A stretch of 64,000 nucleotides of DNA, from positions 1 to 64,000 of the forward strand of contig JAFQKE010000026.1 in assembly GCA_017397065.1 (NCBI GenBank), in the 5' to 3' direction. Shown here piece after piece: positions 18,113 through 27,329 of this stretch. Within the stretch, counting starts at the first letter, position 1. The number at the start of each line of letters is the position of its first letter. The notes under the pieces were generated by a model. It was not told the DNA's origin. It saw only the letters and a program-made list of their open reading frames with translations, and made no database searches. Origin of the DNA: Clostridia bacterium. GTDB taxonomy: Bacteria; Bacillota_A; Clostridia; Oscillospirales; Acutalibacteraceae. Position numbers and translations under genes: made by a program.

Positions 18113-19285
18113 ATGAAAAAATTAAGTATAGGCGGTCAGGCTCTTATTGAGGGCATTATGATGAAAAGCCCTAAAAAAACAGCTATGGCTGTACGCACCC
18201 CCGACAGGAGCATTGATATTGAATATATAGAGGAAAAGCACATTAAGGATAAAATTCCTTTTTTAGGCTGGCCCATACTCAGGGGTGTTGTTAATTTTGT
18301 GGAATCAATGATTCTGGGCTATAAAACCCTTATGAAATCGGCCGATAAATCGGGTATGACCGATCTTGAAGAGGCCGAGGAGCTGGAACGCAAAAAGGCA
18401 AAAGAGGAGAAAAAGCGTCAAAAGCTTATCGCCAAGGGCAAGCTCCTTTTAGATGAACCCCTCACTGAGGCGGTTAAATCCGAAGCCAAAGCTGATGAAA
18501 CTCCCGATGTTCAGGGTAAAATCAACGGCGATGTTGAAATTGACATGAGTGCAGAAGAAAAGCCCGAGCAGGAAAATGGTTCAGCAACCGAAGAAAAGAA
18601 AAAATCCAACTCTGCTTTAATTACCTCGGTTATGATACTGGGCGTTGTTTTGGGTGTTGTAATGGCAATCGGTTTGTTTATATATCTGCCAACCGCCACC
18701 TTTAACGGAATCAAGCATCTTTCAAATGGTGCCGTAAGTGATAGATTTCGTCCCCTTATTGAGGGCGTTTTGAAAATAGCAATATTTGTAGGCTATGTTG
18801 CCCTCACCTCCCTTACAAAGGATATAAAAAGAGTGTTTATGTATCACGGTGCTGAACATAAAACAATTTTCTGCCTTGAAAACGAGCTGCCGCTCACGGT
18901 AGAAAATGTAAAAAAACAAAGCCGTTTTCACCCCCGTTGCGGCACTTCATTTATGATTTTAATGCTTGTTGTTGGCATTGTTATAAGCTTTTTAATCGTT
19001 ACGTTCTTCCCCGAGGTTACCAAAATCACCGCCCTTTGGGTTGCAATAAAAATACTTATCGTTCCCCTTATCTGCGGTATCGGTTATGAGCTTATTAAAT
19101 TCTGCGGCAAGCACAACAACATAATAACACGCATTATTTCGGCTCCCGGTATGTGGGTGCAAAGACTCACCACAAAAGAGCCCGAGGATGATATGATAGA
19201 GGTTGCTATTGCCGCTATTGAGGCGGTTTTACCCGAAGATGCCGATGAATTAAAAGGCGACGGATGTTGCCCCGATTTGCAGTAA
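18113..19285 (+). CDS. DUF1385 family membrane protein (YqhQ-like)
   Basis: 390 aa. It starts with the family motif IGGQALIEGIMMKSP, carries a Lys/Glu-rich linker (about 90-160) and three or four membrane helices, and has the conserved YHGAEHKTIFCLE and RFHPRCGTSFM blocks, whose His/Cys residues look metal-binding. The molecular role is unknown. In many Firmicutes this gene sits next to prmC, as here (4 bp gap). Confidence 0.9.
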   Translation: MKKLSIGGQALIEGIMMKSPKKTAMAVRTPDRSIDIEYIEEKHIKDKIPFLGWPILRGVVNFVESMILGYKTLMKSADKSGMTDLEEAEELERKKAKEEKKRQKLIAKGKLLLDEPLTEAVKSEAKADETPDVQGKINGDVEIDMSAEEKPEQENGSATEEKKKSNSALITSVMILGVVLGVVMAIGLFIYLPTATFNGIKHLSNGAVSDRFRPLIEGVLKIAIFVGYVALTSLTKDIKRVFMYHGAEHKTIFCLENELPLTVENVKKQSRFHPRCGTSFMILMLVVGIVISFLIVTFFPEVTKITALWVAIKILIVPLICGIGYELIKFCGKHNNIITRIISAPGMWVQRLTTKEPEDDMIEVAIAAIEAVLPEDADELKGDGCCPDLQ

Positions 19286-19289
19286 TATT

Positions 19290-20123
19290 ATGACATTTAA
19301 AGAACAAAAAGAAAAACTCATTAACCAGTTGGAGCTTATAAGCGATTCCCCCACCTTTGAAGCAACCGAACTTATAATTTATGCAACCGATTCCGACCGT
19401 TCAAGCGTTTTATATAACCAAAACAAGAAATTAACCGCAAGCGAGCAAAGAACTATAAAAAAATGTCTTTCTAAAAGGAAAAAGGGCGTACCCCTGCAAT
19501 ATATTTTAGGCGAATGGGAGTTTTACTCCCTGCCCTTTAAGGTTGGCAAGGGCGTGCTTATCCCACGAGCCGACAGCGAGCTTATTATCGACCTTGTTTT
19601 AGAGGAGCTTGACCACTTTTCCGGACAGACCGTTTTAGACCTGTGTTCGGGAAGCGGTGCTCTCGGTATTACGGTAGCTAAAAGGGTTAAAAACGCAAAT
19701 GTTACGCTGGTTGAAAAAAGTCGCAAAGCGTTTAAATATTTAAAGGAAAACGTAAAGCTTAATCAGGTTAAATTAAATACCGTTCGTGCAGATATTTTTA
19801 AATGGGTCCCAAAAAAAGCGGCAGATATTGTTATTTGCAATCCGCCCTACATATCCAAAAAGGAAATGCTGTCCCTTCAAAAAGAGGTTAAAAGGGAGCC
19901 CACAGCCGCTCTCCTTGGCGGTAAAGACGGACTTAAATTTTATAGACTGCTAAGCGATAAAGCATCCAACTTTTTAAAATCGGGCGGCAAAATATTTGTA
20001 GAAATAGGCTACACTCAAGCCGACGATGTAAAGTCCCTTTTTGAAGCTGCGGGCTTTAAAAATATAGAGTGTTTTAAAGATTTAAACGGTAATGACCGTG
20101 TGATTTCGGCAGTTTTAAAGTGA
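19290..20123 (+). CDS. prmC: Release factor glutamine methyltransferase
   Basis: 277 aa. It methylates the GGQ glutamine of RF1/RF2 using SAM. An N-terminal helical domain (1-85) contains the GVPLQYILGEWEFYSLPF segment. The SAM-binding DLCSGSGALGI and the catalytic CNPPYIS are both present. No strong ribosome site is visible and the start is only 4 bp after yqhQ, so translation is probably coupled. Confidence 0.93.
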   Translation: MTFKEQKEKLINQLELISDSPTFEATELIIYATDSDRSSVLYNQNKKLTASEQRTIKKCLSKRKKGVPLQYILGEWEFYSLPFKVGKGVLIPRADSELIIDLVLEELDHFSGQTVLDLCSGSGALGITVAKRVKNANVTLVEKSRKAFKYLKENVKLNQVKLNTVRADIFKWVPKKAADIVICNPPYISKKEMLSLQKEVKREPTAALLGGKDGLKFYRLLSDKASNFLKSGGKIFVEIGYTQADDVKSLFEAAGFKNIECFKDLNGNDRVISAVLK

Positions 20124-20170
20124 TTTGCCGAGATACTAAAATGTAAAAAACCGAAAGGATGTATATAAAA

Positions 20171-21304
20171 ATGGCTGAAAAGAAAAAAATAGTAGCAGAA
20201 CCAAATCCCGATAAAGAAAAGGCTCTTAAAACCGCCTTGGATCAATTAGAAAAAACCTATGGCAAGGGCACAGTTATGCGTCTTGGCGAAAATGTTGGTA
20301 TGAATGTTGAACATATTTCCACCGGCTCTATCTCGCTTGATATCGCCTTGGGCATTGGCGGTCTTCCCAAGGGCAGAATCGTTGAGATGTACGGCCCTGA
20401 ATCCTCAGGTAAAACTACCCTCGCACTCCACGCCGTTGCCGAGGCACAAAAAGCCGGCGGTCAGGCAGCCTTTATTGACGTTGAGCACGCACTTGACCCC
20501 ATTTATGCCGCAAATCTTGGCGTTGATATCAACCAGCTCTTGGTATCTCAGCCCGATACCGGTGAGCAGGCCTTAGAAATTACCGAAGCACTTGTTCGCT
20601 CAGGCGCTATTGATATTATTGTTATCGACTCGGTTGCCGCTTTGGTTCCCAAGGCTGAAATTGAGGGTGAGATGGGCGATTCAATGGTTGGTGTTCAGGC
20701 AAGACTTATGTCGCAGGCACTTCGCAAGCTGGCAGGTGCAATCTCAAAATACAACTGCATTGCCATATTTATCAACCAGCTCCGCGAGAAAATCGGCGTT
20801 TTCTATGGCCCCAACGAAACCACAACAGGTGGTCGTGCACTTAAATTCTACTCCAGCGTTCGTCTTGATATTCGTAAAGCCGAGGCTATTAAAAACGGCT
20901 CCGAAATAATCGGCTCACACACCAAGGTTAAGGTTGTTAAAAACAAGGTTGCTCCTCCCTTTAAAACTGCCGAGTTTGATATTATGTACGGCAAGGGAAT
21001 CTCAAAAGAGGGCGAGCTTATTGATTTGGCTACCGAACTTGGCATTACAAAACGTTCAGGTGCGTGGTTCTATTACGGCGAGCTCAGAATGGCTCAAGGC
21101 CGTGACAACGCAAAGAATTACCTTACCGAAAATCCCGAAATTTTTGAAGATATTTACCAAAAGGTTATGGACGCCCTTGTTGCAAAGGATGCACCCGAAG
21201 GCGAAGCTATCGAAAACAACGCTGATGTTTTAGAACCCTCCTTCCCATCTGAAGAGAAAAAAACAAGCAGTAAAATCAGCATTGACGTTGCGGTTGACGA
21301 CTAA
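20171..21304 (+). CDS. recA: Recombinase RecA
   Basis: 377 aa from the ATG at 20171; an ATG at 20159 abuts the GAAAGG site and is unlikely. RecA forms filaments on single-stranded DNA for strand exchange and LexA cleavage. Walker A is G75-PESSGKT, Walker B is [10 protein letters not shown], and the L2 region reads [20 protein letters not shown]. The C-terminal tail is acidic and ends in DVAVDD. I see no GAAC-N4-GTTC type SOS box in the short upstream gap. It overlaps recX by one base. Confidence 0.98.
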   Translation: MAEKKKIVAEPNPDKEKALKTALDQLEKTYGKGTVMRLGENVGMNVEHISTGSISLDIALGIGGLPKGRIVEMYGPESSGKTTLALHAVAEAQKAGGQAAFIDVEHALDPIYAANLGVDINQLLVSQPDTGEQALEITEALVRSGAIDIIVIDSVAALVPKAEIEGEMGDSMVGVQARLMSQALRKLAGAISKYNCIAIFINQLREKIGVFYGPNETTTGGRALKFYSSVRLDIRKAEAIKNGSEIIGSHTKVKVVKNKVAPPFKTAEFDIMYGKGISKEGELIDLATELGITKRSGAWFYYGELRMAQGRDNAKNYLTENPEIFEDIYQKVMDALVAKDAPEGEAIENNADVLEPSFPSEEKKTSSKISIDVAVDD

Positions 21305-21969
21305 TGACCGTTACCGATGTATCAATAAGGCGTAAAAGCAGGGTAGCTGTGACCCTTTTACCACCCCCTCCCCAAAATTTAACGGGTGGCGAATATGAGG
21401 GCGAAAAACTGCTTATTGATAAGACTATAGCCGCTCGATGCAATATTGCAAAGGGTGCAGAATTTACCTTAGATGATATTAAACAGCTCATTTTTGTAAG
21501 CGAGTGCTATAGAGCAAAGCAAAGGGCAATATGGCTTTTATCGGGTCAGGATTACTCTAAGAAAACTCTTTACGAAAAGCTTTTAAAGAATTTCAGCCCT
21601 AAAGCCGCCGCTTTTGCTGTTGCCCAAATGGTAGAGCGTGGCTTTGTAAATGATAAAAACTATGCCGCTTTGCTAACAAACAAATGTAAGGCTAAAAATC
21701 TTTCAAAACGACAAATAGCCCAAAAGCTTGCAAAAAGCGGTATATCTAAAGAGATTTCCGATTCCCTTTTAAATGATGCGGAGCTTGAACACACCGACCT
21801 TGAAAGGGTGAGGAATCTTATAAAAATAAAATATATTAACAAATTAAGCACAAAAGAGGATCGTCAAAAAACCTTTGCTGCCCTGATGCGGCGAGGATTT
21901 TTGGCTGATGATATAAAAAAAGCAATCAAAAGTTTTGAGGAAGATTGCTTTGACGAGGAGATTTACTGA
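21304..21969 (+). CDS. recX: RecX-family regulatory protein
   Basis: 221 aa. RecX caps and modulates RecA filaments. The helical-repeat core is seen in RAIWLLSGQDYSKKTLYEKL, AVAQMVERGFVNDKNYAALL and the C-terminal FAALMRRGFLADDIKKAI. The start overlaps the recA stop (TAATG) and the end overlaps rimO (TGATG), showing tight coupling. The N-terminal beta segment holds an odd proline-rich insertion, PPPPQNLTGGEYEG at about residues 20-33, where relatives have a short turn. Confidence 0.88.
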   Translation: MTVTDVSIRRKSRVAVTLLPPPPQNLTGGEYEGEKLLIDKTIAARCNIAKGAEFTLDDIKQLIFVSECYRAKQRAIWLLSGQDYSKKTLYEKLLKNFSPKAAAFAVAQMVERGFVNDKNYAALLTNKCKAKNLSKRQIAQKLAKSGISKEISDSLLNDAELEHTDLERVRNLIKIKYINKLSTKEDRQKTFAALMRRGFLADDIKKAIKSFEEDCFDEEIY

Positions 21970-23306
21970 TGTCGCATAAAATTGGAATGGTGTCGCTCGG
22001 TTGCCCTAAAAATCAGGTCGATGCCGAAAGAATGTTGGCAGAGCTTAAGTCGGCCGGCTTTGAAATCACAAACGAAGAAGAAAAAGCAGAAGTTATTATT
22101 GTTAATACCTGCGGCTTTATAGAGTCGGCAAAAACAGAAGCCATTGAAAATATTATTGAGGTTGCCGCCTACAAGGAAAGCGGCTCTCTCAAAGCTCTTA
22201 TTGTGACCGGTTGCCTTGCCGAGCGCTACAAGGAGCAGATACTTGCCGAAATTCCCGAAGTAGATACGGTTGTAACACTCGGCGCAAATAAAAATATTGT
22301 GGACATTGTAAATGACGCCCTTGATGGTAAAAATCAGCTCTATTCGGCAGATAAAGCTTTGCTTCCCCTTACGGGTGAACGAATTTTAACCACCCCATTT
22401 TACACCGCCTATTTAAAGGTTGCCGAAGGGTGTAACAATCGTTGCTCATACTGTGCCATTCCCGATATAAGAGGGAATTTTCGCAGTTTGCCAATTGAGG
22501 ACTGTGTTGCCGAAGCCGAAAAGCTTGCTAAAAACGGCGTAAAGGAGCTTGTTGTTGTAGCGCAGGATACCACAAATTACGGTGCCGATATTTACGGTAA
22601 GCCCTCTCTGCCGGAGCTTTTAAAGGAGCTTATAAAAATTGAGGGACTCCACTGGATACGCACACTTTACACCTATCCCGATAAAATCTCCGATGAGCTT
22701 TTAGAGCTCATTGCAAGTGAAGAAAAGCTCGTACCTTATCTTGATATTCCTATTCAGCACGCAAGCGATAAAATCCTTAAAAAAATGAATCGACGTGGCA
22801 ATTCTGCCGATATTAAGGCGCTTATCACAAAAATCAGAGAAAAAATTCCGGGCGTTACGCTTCGAACATCACTTATTACGGGCTTCCCCGGCGAGGATGA
22901 GGAAGATTTCACCACCCTTGCAGAATTTGTGAATGAGGTTAAGTTTGACCAACTCGGTTGCTTTGCCTATTCTGAAGAGGAGGGTACACCTGCCGCAGAA
23001 TTCCCGAATCAGGTTGACCCACAGCTAAGGCAGGATAGAAGCGAAAATATTATGAACGACCAAATGACCATTGCCGAAGAAAAAAATCAGCAAAAAATCG
23101 GCAGTACCGTGGAGGTTCTGGTTGAGGGTTACGATTCATACATTAAGTGTTTTTACGGAAGAAGTGCCGCCGATGCACCCGATATTGACGGCAAGGTTTT
23201 CTTTATTTCAGAAAAAAGTCTTGAGGTTGGCTCCTTTGTTAAGGTGCTAATCAATGACGTTATAGAATATGACCTTTTAGGCGAATTTACGGAGGTAATA
23301 TTATAA
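21969..23306 (+). CDS. rimO: Ribosomal protein S12 methylthiotransferase
   Basis: 445 aa radical-SAM enzyme that adds a methylthio group to an Asp of S12. N-terminal MTTase domain Cys: SLGCPKN, VNTCGFIE and VTGCLAER. The radical SAM cluster motif is CNNRCSYCAIPDIRG, and a TRAM-like C-terminal domain follows. It is coupled to recX upstream and overlaps pgsA by one base. Confidence 0.95.
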   Translation: MSHKIGMVSLGCPKNQVDAERMLAELKSAGFEITNEEEKAEVIIVNTCGFIESAKTEAIENIIEVAAYKESGSLKALIVTGCLAERYKEQILAEIPEVDTVVTLGANKNIVDIVNDALDGKNQLYSADKALLPLTGERILTTPFYTAYLKVAEGCNNRCSYCAIPDIRGNFRSLPIEDCVAEAEKLAKNGVKELVVVAQDTTNYGADIYGKPSLPELLKELIKIEGLHWIRTLYTYPDKISDELLELIASEEKLVPYLDIPIQHASDKILKKMNRRGNSADIKALITKIREKIPGVTLRTSLITGFPGEDEEDFTTLAEFVNEVKFDQLGCFAYSEEEGTPAAEFPNQVDPQLRQDRSENIMNDQMTIAEEKNQQKIGSTVEVLVEGYDSYIKCFYGRSAADAPDIDGKVFFISEKSLEVGSFVKVLINDVIEYDLLGEFTEVIL

Positions 23307-23878
23307 TGAATTTACCAAACAAACTTACGGTTGCACGACTAATTATGACCCCTTTCTTTTTAGCGGCACTTTTAATTGAATTTCCGCACCACTTTTTGGT
23401 GGCACTTATAATATTCTGCCTTGCCAGCCTTACCGATTATATTGACGGAAATATGGCTCGCAAATGCGGTCTTGTTACCGATTTTGGTAAATTTTTAGAC
23501 CCCCTTGCCGATAAAATGTTAACCACCGCCGCTTTTTTAGGCTTTATCCACTTAGGTATAGGCTATGGCGTCACCTGGATAACCTTTATCGTTTTAATCA
23601 GAGAGTTTTTAATCACCTCCCTCCGCCTTGTTTCGGCAGGCAAGGGCAATGTTATAGCAGCCAATATCTGGGGTAAATTAAAAACAGTAAGTCAGATGCT
23701 TGCAATTATCATTGCAATTGGCGGCAGATATATTGTTTCTTTCAGCGCCTGCGCCTCATATGCTAATGTAGTTGATATTGTAACCAACGTTATGCTTTGG
23801 ATTTCGGCTGTTCTCACCGTAATCTCGGGCGGTATATATGTATACCAAAACAAAGATTTCATCGACCCTAAAAAATAA
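23306..23878 (+). CDS. pgsA: CDP-diacylglycerol-glycerol-3-phosphate 3-phosphatidyltransferase
   Basis: 190 aa integral membrane enzyme that makes phosphatidylglycerol-phosphate. The CDP-alcohol phosphotransferase motif spans residues 46-71: DYIDGNMAR, then G, DFGKFLDPLADK. Five or six membrane helices. Last gene of the yqhQ-prmC-recA-recX-rimO-pgsA run. Confidence 0.94.
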   Translation: MNLPNKLTVARLIMTPFFLAALLIEFPHHFLVALIIFCLASLTDYIDGNMARKCGLVTDFGKFLDPLADKMLTTAAFLGFIHLGIGYGVTWITFIVLIREFLITSLRLVSAGKGNVIAANIWGKLKTVSQMLAIIIAIGGRYIVSFSACASYANVVDIVTNVMLWISAVLTVISGGIYVYQNKDFIDPKK

Positions 23879-23881
23879 TTG

Positions 23882-23910
23882 TAGACAAACCACCCCATTT
23901 TGGGTATAAT
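23882..23910 (+). promoter_or_regulatory. Promoter of the cysE-cysS unit
   Basis: TAGACA (23882-23887), 17 bp, TATAAT (23905-23910), directly upstream of the T-box leader. Confidence 0.7.
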
Positions 23911-23916
23911 AATAGT

Positions 23917-24279
23917 ATAGTTTTTAAATGCGTAGTGGGAGAAGTAATATTCCGCCTCATTGTCAGGGAGCAGGCCTCGTAGACTGTAAGGGCTTGTCAT
24001 TGAGAAAATATGAAATGCACCCATCAGCACGGGCAAGGAAAAGTTTTTTCTTAGTATTTGTCTGCGGTTTGCTCCGTTAAAGGCTTTGAAAGACTTTTTG
24101 TGTTTTTTGGGAAATTGTAAAATAATTTTTGTTGAGCTCGAAAATCGGCAACTGCCTTGAGCTTTACACCTGAATTTTATTCCAAACCAAAAAAACTTTA
24201 AAGTAAAATCGGAGTGGAACCGAGGTAACTTTGTTTTACCGCCTCCTGTAATGCGAATGCGTTATGGGAGGCTTTTTTT
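23917..24279 (+). promoter_or_regulatory. T-box riboswitch, cysteine-specific
   Basis: The conserved T-box core GGAGTGGAACCGAGGTAA is at 24211-24228, followed by a terminator (GCCTCC/GGAGGC arms, 24241-24273, then T7). The likely specifier codon in the stem I loop is TGC (Cys) at 24016-24018. The UGGA bulge matches a U discriminator base, as in tRNA-Cys. Known mechanism: uncharged tRNA pairs with specifier and bulge, stabilises the antiterminator and lets transcription continue. The genes that follow, cysE and cysS, fit. Confidence 0.92.
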
Positions 24280-24349
24280 AGTTTTGTTTTTTAATATATT
24301 TAAGTTCTTCGCTTTTGTAAAAAGGCTTTTAAAATTCGAGGTGATTTTT

Positions 24350-25036
24350 ATGTTTAAACGAACAAGAGAAGATATTGCCGCCGTTAAGGAGCGTGACCCT
24401 GCCGCAAGAAGCTGGCTGGAAATATTCTTTCTTTATCCCGGCGTGCGGGCTCTTCGTATGTACCGCAGAGCCAACTGGTTCTACCGTCATAAAATGAAGT
24501 TTATTGCACGTGCCATATCTCAAAAGGCGGTTCGAAAAACCGGCATAGAAATCCATCCCGGTGCAACAATCGGACGCCGTCTTGTTATTGACCACGGTAT
24601 GGGGGTTGTTATTGGCGAAACCACCGAAATTGGTGATGATTGCCTTATCTATCAGGGTGTAACACTCGGCGGTACGGGTAAGGATGTTGGAAAACGCCAC
24701 CCAACCATTGGTAATAATGTTATGATTAGCTCGGGTGCAAAGGTGCTTGGCCCCTTTAAGGTTGGCGATAACTCAAGAATCGCTTCGGGCGCAATTGTTC
24801 TGGAGGAGGTTCCCCCCGATTGCACCGCCGCAGGTGTTCCCGCAAGAATAGTCCGCAGAGCCGGTGCAAAGGTTCTGCCGCTTGATCAGGTGCACATCCC
24901 CGATCCCGTTGCCGAACAGCTCTGCCGTCTGGATTGCAGGGTTCGTCAGTTGGAAAAAGCCCTTAATGAAGTCGCTCCCGACAAACTCAAAGAGCTCCCG
25001 CCCCTTGATATAAAATGTCCATCTTGCGATAAATGA
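24350..25036 (+). CDS. cysE: Serine O-acetyltransferase
   Basis: 228 aa from the ATG at 24350 (GAGGTG, 6 nt upstream). An in-frame start at 24251 lies inside the T-box terminator and is rejected. Acetyl-CoA plus serine gives O-acetylserine, the carbon acceptor for cysteine synthesis. A helical N-terminus precedes the left-handed beta-helix hexapeptide repeats with the catalytic VIDHGMGVVIGETTEIGD segment and the YQGVTLGGTGK loop. The tail is longer than in minimal forms. It is in one unit with cysS under the Cys T-box. Confidence 0.95.
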   Translation: MFKRTREDIAAVKERDPAARSWLEIFFLYPGVRALRMYRRANWFYRHKMKFIARAISQKAVRKTGIEIHPGATIGRRLVIDHGMGVVIGETTEIGDDCLIYQGVTLGGTGKDVGKRHPTIGNNVMISSGAKVLGPFKVGDNSRIASGAIVLEEVPPDCTAAGVPARIVRRAGAKVLPLDQVHIPDPVAEQLCRLDCRVRQLEKALNEVAPDKLKELPPLDIKCPSCDK

Positions 25037-25078
25037 ATCACAAACTATAAACTTAAATAATCTTTGGAGGAAATAAAA

Positions 25079-26464
25079 ATGCAAATATTTAACACTATGT
25101 CAAGAAGTAAGCAAAAGCTTACCCCCGCCGACGGCAAGGAATATAAAATCTACGCTTGCGGCCCCACAGTTTATAATTTCATACACATTGGTAACGCACG
25201 TCCCCTCTGCGTTTTTGACGTGCTTCGTCGTTACTTAGAATACCGTGGAAACAAGGTGAATTTTGTTCAGAATTTCACCGATATTGATGATAAGCTCATT
25301 AAAAAGGCTAACGAGGAGGGTATTACCGTTCCCGAAGTTGCTAAAAGATATATTGAGGAATTTTGGATAGACGCTAAGGGTCTTAATGTTCGTGAGGCCA
25401 CCACCCATCCCAAGGCAACCGAAAATATTGATGCAATTATTGACATTATAAACACCCTTGTTGAAAAGGGATACGCCTACAAAGCCGAGGGCGATGTTTA
25501 CTTCCGTGCAACCAAATTCAATGAGTACGGCAAGCTTTCGCATCAGCCTTTAGAGGAGCTTTTGGCAGGCGCAAGTGAGCGTGTAGATGCCGCCGATTTT
25601 AAAGAGAATCCTATGGATTTCTGCCTTTGGAAAGGTGCTAAAGAGGGCGAGCCCTATTGGGAATCCCCGTTCGGCAACGGCAGACCCGGTTGGCACATTG
25701 AATGTTCGGCAATGGCAGGAAGATATCTTGGCAAAACCATAGATATTCACTGCGGAGGTCAGGATTTAATCTTCCCCCATCACGAAAACGAAATAGCTCA
25801 GTCGGAGTGCGCAAACGGTTGCACCTTTGCAAATTTCTGGATGCACAACGGCTATATAAATGTAGACAACCGCAAAATGTCTAAGTCTCTCGGCAACTTC
25901 TTCACCGTTCGTGAGGTTGCAGAAAAGTTTGGATATGAACCTATCCGCTACATTATGATTTCATCACACTATCGCAGCCCCATCAACTACAGCGTAGATA
26001 TTTTAAACCAGTCTAAAAACGCTTTGGACCGTCTTTATACCTGCCTTGACAATATGAATTTTGCACTTAAAAATGCCGCTGATGGCGGTGAAGCTCCCGA
26101 ATTTTTAGAGGCTCGCAAGGCAGAGTTCATTGCCGCTATGGATGACGATTTAAACACCGCCGATGCCTTAGCCGCAATATTTAACCTTGTTAAGGATATT
26201 AACATAATGCTCGGTGAAAGCCAAGGAAAGGCTACCATCACCGCCGCACTTGATATGTTCAATGAGCTTACCGAGGTTTTGGGTCTTGTTTATAACCGCA
26301 AGGAGGAGCTTTTAGATGCCGACATCGAAGCCCTTATTGAACAGAGAAGTGAGGCCAGAAAAAACAAAGATTTTGCAACCGCCGACCGAATTCGTGATGA
26401 GCTTAAAGAAAAGGGCATTATTCTGGAGGATTCTGCCGCAGGTGTAAAATGGCGCAGAGCATAA
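25079..26464 (+). CDS. cysS: Cysteinyl-tRNA synthetase
   Basis: 461 aa from the ATG at 25079 (GGAGG; the upstream in-frame TTG overlaps that site). Class I synthetase with zinc-binding CGPTVYN, the HIGH motif (FIHIGNARP), GWHIECSAM and [17 protein letters not shown], and the KMSKS motif ([10 protein letters not shown]). A helical anticodon-binding C-domain follows. Co-transcribed with cysE, so uptake of free Cys into tRNA and its synthesis respond together to tRNA charging. Its 3' end overlaps the next gene by 16 bp. Confidence 0.96.
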   Translation: MQIFNTMSRSKQKLTPADGKEYKIYACGPTVYNFIHIGNARPLCVFDVLRRYLEYRGNKVNFVQNFTDIDDKLIKKANEEGITVPEVAKRYIEEFWIDAKGLNVREATTHPKATENIDAIIDIINTLVEKGYAYKAEGDVYFRATKFNEYGKLSHQPLEELLAGASERVDAADFKENPMDFCLWKGAKEGEPYWESPFGNGRPGWHIECSAMAGRYLGKTIDIHCGGQDLIFPHHENEIAQSECANGCTFANFWMHNGYINVDNRKMSKSLGNFFTVREVAEKFGYEPIRYIMISSHYRSPINYSVDILNQSKNALDRLYTCLDNMNFALKNAADGGEAPEFLEARKAEFIAAMDDDLNTADALAAIFNLVKDINIMLGESQGKATITAALDMFNELTEVLGLVYNRKEELLDADIEALIEQRSEARKNKDFATADRIRDELKEKGIILEDSAAGVKWRRA

Positions 26465-27234
26465 TCGAAATCAAGGATTTATTAGAGGGTAATTTTGGCG
26501 AAAATATTTCGCTGGAGCCATTGGGGTGCGGCATTGAAATATATGTTTCTAAAAATCACACCTTCGGCACCGATGCCGTACTGCTCAGCAATTTTGCCAA
26601 CCCTAAAAAAAGTGATAGAGCTGTAGATTTGGGCACAGGCTGTGGAATCATACCTCTGTTGTGGCTGCGTGATAAAGCTGTCGCATCTGCGGTAGGACTT
26701 GAAATTTCACCCGAAGCCGTTGCCCTTGCAAATGCATCACGCATTAAAAATAATTTTGAAGATAGGCTGCAGTTTTTTGAGGGAGACATAAAAACTCCCT
26801 TTGAAAAACTTAAAAAAGGCCATTATACCCTTGTTACCTGCAATCCCCCATACAAGGCGGCAGGTGCAGGCATAATCAGCGATAGCGCCGCCGATAAAAA
26901 AGCAAGGCACGAAACTGCCTGCGATTTAAAGGATGTTATTGCCGCCGCAGCCGGACTTTTACAGTTTGGCGGCAGATTTGTAATCTGTCAACGCCCCGAA
27001 CGTCTTGGCGAAATTTTTTCGCTAATGACCGAATATAAATTGGAGTCCAAACGTCTTCGCCTTGTTTGTAAAAATGAGGGTGCGGAGCCTTGGCTTATTC
27101 TTGCAGAGGGTAGGCTTGGGGGTGGTAAGGGTATGAGAATCGCTCCAAACTTAAACATCTATAAAAACGGTCAGCTCAGCGATGAAATTAAGGAAATTGA
27201 AGGTCCTTATCTAGCCGGAGCAAAAAATAAATAG
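26449..27234 (+). CDS. tRNA1(Val) A37 N6-methyltransferase-like protein
   Basis: 261 aa SAM-dependent methyltransferase of the TrmN6/YfiC group. It has the HTFGTDAVLLSNFA entry motif, AVDLGTGCGIIPLLWL (SAM motif I), LEISPEAVALA and the catalytic TCNPPYKA. The start lies within the end of cysS, so translation is coupled. The assignment to the family is firm; the exact tRNA target is by homology only. Confidence 0.85.
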   Translation: MAQSIIEIKDLLEGNFGENISLEPLGCGIEIYVSKNHTFGTDAVLLSNFANPKKSDRAVDLGTGCGIIPLLWLRDKAVASAVGLEISPEAVALANASRIKNNFEDRLQFFEGDIKTPFEKLKKGHYTLVTCNPPYKAAGAGIISDSAADKKARHETACDLKDVIAAAAGLLQFGGRFVICQRPERLGEIFSLMTEYKLESKRLRLVCKNEGAEPWLILAEGRLGGGKGMRIAPNLNIYKNGQLSDEIKEIEGPYLAGAKNK

Positions 27235-27329
27235 TGTTTTTTGCAATGTAATTTGTTCTTATATTCAATTGACATTTTAAGTTTTAAATTTTAAAATTAT
27301 TATGTACTAAAAAAATGGAGGTAATATTT

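Noticed and set aside
20124..20170. SOS box in front of recA
   Set aside because: The gap contains only the ribosome site and no GAAC-N4-GTTC type palindrome.
24251..24349. Longer N-terminus for CysE starting at 24251
   Set aside because: It would begin inside the T-box terminator stem. The ATG at 24350 has a GAGGTG site and matches the family start.
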